A stretch of DNA of 14,995 nucleotides, taken from positions 1 to 14,995 of the forward strand of contig JAJYGM010000827.1 in assembly GCA_021785095.1 (NCBI GenBank), in the 5' to 3' direction. The translations under genes and the position numbers were made by a program. The first letter of the stretch is position 1, and every line of letters begins with the position of its first letter. The notes under the pieces were generated by a model. That model saw only the letters and a program-made list of their open reading frames with translations, was not told the origin of the DNA and made no database searches. This stretch comes from Actinomycetes bacterium (GTDB lineage Bacteria > Actinomycetota > Acidimicrobiia > Acidimicrobiales > Bog-793). Positions 13,614 through 14,995 of this stretch are shown here, piece after piece.

Positions 13614-14539
13614 CCCAAGCGCGCGATGGTGCGGGGAACGGCGAGCACGCCGCCGCAGCGTCCCCTGACCGGCGATATCTGGCCATCGCGCTCGGGATCA
13701 TCCTCTGCTACATGGCCGCTGAAGTCGTCATAGCCTTCTTCGCCCACTCCCTTGCGCTGTTGGCTGACGCGGGGCACATGCTCACAGATGCCGGAGCCCT
13801 CGCGGGGGCGATGTGGGCCATGCGCCTTGCTTCGCGGCCGTCGTCGGCCACCATGTCGTTCGGGCTGAAGCGAGCGGAGATCCTCTCGGCGGCCGCCAAC
13901 GGCGTCACCCTCGTCGCCGTCGGACTCCTCCTGCTCGTGGAGGCGATCCAACGCCTCGTCGAGCCCTCAGTTGTGCAAGGCGGGCTCATGATGATCGTCG
14001 CCGGCGTGGGCGTCGTCGCCAATCTCACGGCAACCTTCGTCTTGGCGAAGGGGAACCGGAGATCTCTCAACGTGGAGGGAGCCTTTCAGCACATCCTCAC
14101 CGATCTCTACGGGATCGGGGCGACTGCGGTCGCCGGGCTCGTCATCCTTCTCTCGGGATGGAACCGAGCCGATCCGATCGCGGCGCTCGCCGTCGTGGTC
14201 CTCGTCTTCCGCGCCGGTTGGGGCTTGCTCAGGGCGTCCGGTCGCATCCTCCTCGAGGGGACGCCCGAGTCCGTCGATCTCGACGAGGTGCGTCGCCACA
14301 TCCACGAACTTCCCGAGGTCGTGGCCGTGCACGACCTGCACGCCTGGACGCTCACCTCCGACCTGCCGGCTCTGACGGCGCACGTGGTCGTCACGGACGC
14401 GTGCCTTCGAGACGGATCGGCTGCGACCGTGCTCGACCGCCTCCAGCTCTGCCTCACGGATCACTTCGACGTCGAGCACTCCACCTTCCAGCTCGAAGCT
14501 GCCCGGCACGGTGAGCACGAGCCGGGTACGCACGACTAG
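13610..14539 (+). CDS. CDF cation efflux transporter, CzcD/ZitB-like (second copy)
   Basis: A 309-residue CDF protein starting at GTG 13610, which overlaps the TGA of the first transporter by four bases (GTGA), so the two are translationally coupled. The open frame runs further back to 12638, but that part is the shadow of the other two genes. Six membrane segments begin at about residue 23. The metal site is His56/Asp60 (AGHMLTD) and His161/Asp165 (QHILTD). The C-terminal domain has the CzcD/ZitB-type 'HDLHAWTLTSDLPALTAHVVV' (241-261). The histidine-rich loop of many ZitB proteins is absent; only a tail with a few His residues is present. It is clearly a different subfamily from its neighbour, not a recent duplicate. 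Zn2+ export is likely, possibly with Co2+ or Cd2+. Confidence 0.9.
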   Translation: MTQARDGAGNGEHAAAASPDRRYLAIALGIILCYMAAEVVIAFFAHSLALLADAGHMLTDAGALAGAMWAMRLASRPSSATMSFGLKRAEILSAAANGVTLVAVGLLLLVEAIQRLVEPSVVQGGLMMIVAGVGVVANLTATFVLAKGNRRSLNVEGAFQHILTDLYGIGATAVAGLVILLSGWNRADPIAALAVVVLVFRAGWGLLRASGRILLEGTPESVDLDEVRRHIHELPEVVAVHDLHAWTLTSDLPALTAHVVVTDACLRDGSAATVLDRLQLCLTDHFDVEHSTFQLEAARHGEHEPGTHD

Positions 14540-14569
14540 CGAGCCGGTCTGTGCGCAAGGCTCGGCTCG
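14540..14569 (+). terminator. Hairpin at the end of the metal-efflux operon
   Basis: CGAGCCG (14540-14546), starting at the base after the TAG stop, pairs perfectly with CGGCTCG (14563-14569) across a 16-base loop. It has no T-tract. From here to 14745 I see no gene; the stretch contains this hairpin, two 11-bp direct repeats and a second small hairpin. Confidence 0.45.
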
Positions 14570-14666
14570 GTCGGTCGCACAAGTGGCCGGCTGACGGAGC
14601 GCCCTGGAGAAGCTGCGTCCTTGGTTCACATCACACAGCCACGCCACGCCATCGCCACCTCCGCTC

Positions 14667-14692
14667 GAGGCCGAGAGCGAAGAGGCCGAGAG
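14667..14692. repeat. Two 11-bp direct repeats
   Basis: GAGGCCGAGAG occurs at 14667-14677 and 14682-14692, a 15-base period, in the gap between the efflux operon and the small ORF. The significance is unknown. Confidence 0.5.
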
Positions 14693-14724
14693 GGAGGCGG
14701 TCACCTGCACGCAACGCCGAAGCT

Positions 14725-14737
14725 GCTCCGGCGGAGC
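14725..14737 (-). terminator. Small hairpin downstream of the 44-codon ORF
   Basis: GCTCCG and CGGAGC flank a single base, so as RNA a 5-bp stem with a three-base loop would form nine bases after the stop at 14746 on the minus strand. This is a weak terminator candidate with no T-tract. Confidence 0.3.
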
Positions 14738-14745
14738 GGGGTTCG

Positions 14746-14880
14746 TCAGCCGAGCTGCGCCCAGTCGATGATGAACGCCCGCACCCCGCCGCCGTCCGGC
14801 CGGCCGCAGACCGACCGCACGACGGAGTCCATGATCGGGCGAGGCGTTGCAGGCATCACCGAGGCGTCGTCGGGCAGCAT
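14746..14880 (-). CDS. Small ORF of 44 codons, function unknown
   Basis: From ATG 14880 the frame runs to TGA 14746 and encodes MLPDDASVMPATPRPIMDSV followed by VRSVCGRPDGGGVRAFIIDW and AQLG. Of 44 sense codons, 41 end in G or C, including every codon from the 14th onward, which is what real genes in this window look like; the opposite-strand frame through the same bases is clearly less biased. It begins 17 bases after the stop of the IPT/TIG gene on the same strand, in a different frame. The ribosome site is poor (GAGG touching the ATG), and ATGs at 14856 or 14832 are alternatives. I do not recognise the family. It could be a small coupled gene, or the displaced end of a longer protein that used to be in frame with upstream sequence. 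Confidence 0.4.
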   Translation of the reverse strand: MLPDDASVMPATPRPIMDSVVRSVCGRPDGGGVRAFIIDWAQLG

Positions 14881-14897
14881 CCTCGGTGCCAGCGCTG

Positions 14898-14995
14898 TCA
14901 GATGTAACTGAAGCGGTCGGCGGTCGTCTTGGCAGAGGTCCCACCGGCAGTCGTCACCGTCACATAGACGGTGCCGGAGCCGCTCGGGGCCGTCA
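14898..14995 (-). CDS. IPT/TIG-domain protein, C-terminal end (partial)
   Basis: The last 31 residues of a protein that enters from the right edge read TAPSGSGTVYVTVTTAGGTS followed by AKTTADRFSYI and a TGA at 14898-14900. This is the characteristic final strand pair of an IPT/TIG (immunoglobulin-like, plexin/transcription-factor) domain, 'P.G.GTV.VTVTT.GGTS....AD.F.Y'. Such domains occur in tandem in large secreted or cell-surface proteins of actinobacteria. The protein ends exactly at the domain boundary with no anchor after it. Its length and other domains cannot be seen here. Confidence 0.75.
   Translation of the reverse strand, partial: TAPSGSGTVYVTVTTAGGTSAKTTADRFSYI

Noticed and set aside
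13967..14944. Minus-strand 325-codon open frame running into the right edge region
   Set aside because: Most of it is antisense to the second CDF gene, and it is in a different frame from both the IPT/TIG end and the small ORF.

Overview
The window looks like chromosomal DNA from a high-GC actinobacterium. Coding frames end almost always in G or C, several genes use GTG or TTG starts, one gene appears leaderless, and the protein families (IPT/TIG and DUF11 secreted proteins, an Ig-like/YkuD L,D-transpeptidase, a CzrA-type ArsR with CDF transporters) are common in Actinomycetota. A deep lineage such as Acidimicrobiia is possible, but I cannot prove it from the sequence. I see no phage, insertion sequence, CRISPR array, tRNA or rRNA.

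Layout: (1) 1-160, minus: a 5'-truncated remnant of an ECF sigma factor of the SigG/SigJ type, running off the left edge. (2) 321-623, plus: a small YCII-like protein, followed by a perfect 18-bp palindrome that looks like a terminator. (3) 891-3887, plus: a 998-residue secreted protein with four tandem DUF11 repeats, preceded by a good promoter. (4) 9479 down to 3987, minus: a four-gene cell-envelope cluster. In transcription order it holds an L,D-transpeptidase, a D,D-carboxypeptidase, a secreted beta-propeller protein and a Tat-exported arylsulfotransferase-like lipoprotein. It converges on gene (3) at a strong hairpin. (5) 9690-11405, plus: a DUF885 metallopeptidase-like protein, divergent from the envelope cluster. 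(6) 12241-11486, minus: a SAM-dependent methyltransferase. (7) 12313-14539, plus: a tightly packed metal-efflux operon made of a CzrA/SmtB-type ArsR sensor and two different CDF transporters. (8) 14746-14995, minus: the C-terminus of an IPT/TIG-domain protein entering from the right edge, then a previously unlisted 44-codon ORF with strong coding bias.

How the genes work together: the carboxypeptidase can trim pentapeptides to the tetrapeptide donors that L,D-transpeptidases use, so the first two genes of the envelope cluster form a plausible 3-3 cross-linking module. The two propeller-type exported proteins downstream have no clear role but share the transcript or its orientation. In the zinc cluster, the sensor carries three of the four alpha5 metal ligands of CzrA, and both transporters carry the HxxxD/HxxxD site typical of Zn2+ exporters. 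A palindrome lies across the sensor's start codon, where it could act as its operator.

The observations most worth following are the steep charge gradient across the four DUF11 repeats (about -4, -6, +1, +13), the leaderless, self-operator arrangement of the ArsR gene, the pairing of the envelope enzymes with two propeller proteins, and the small ORF at 14746-14880. I did not find a convincing wholly new system.
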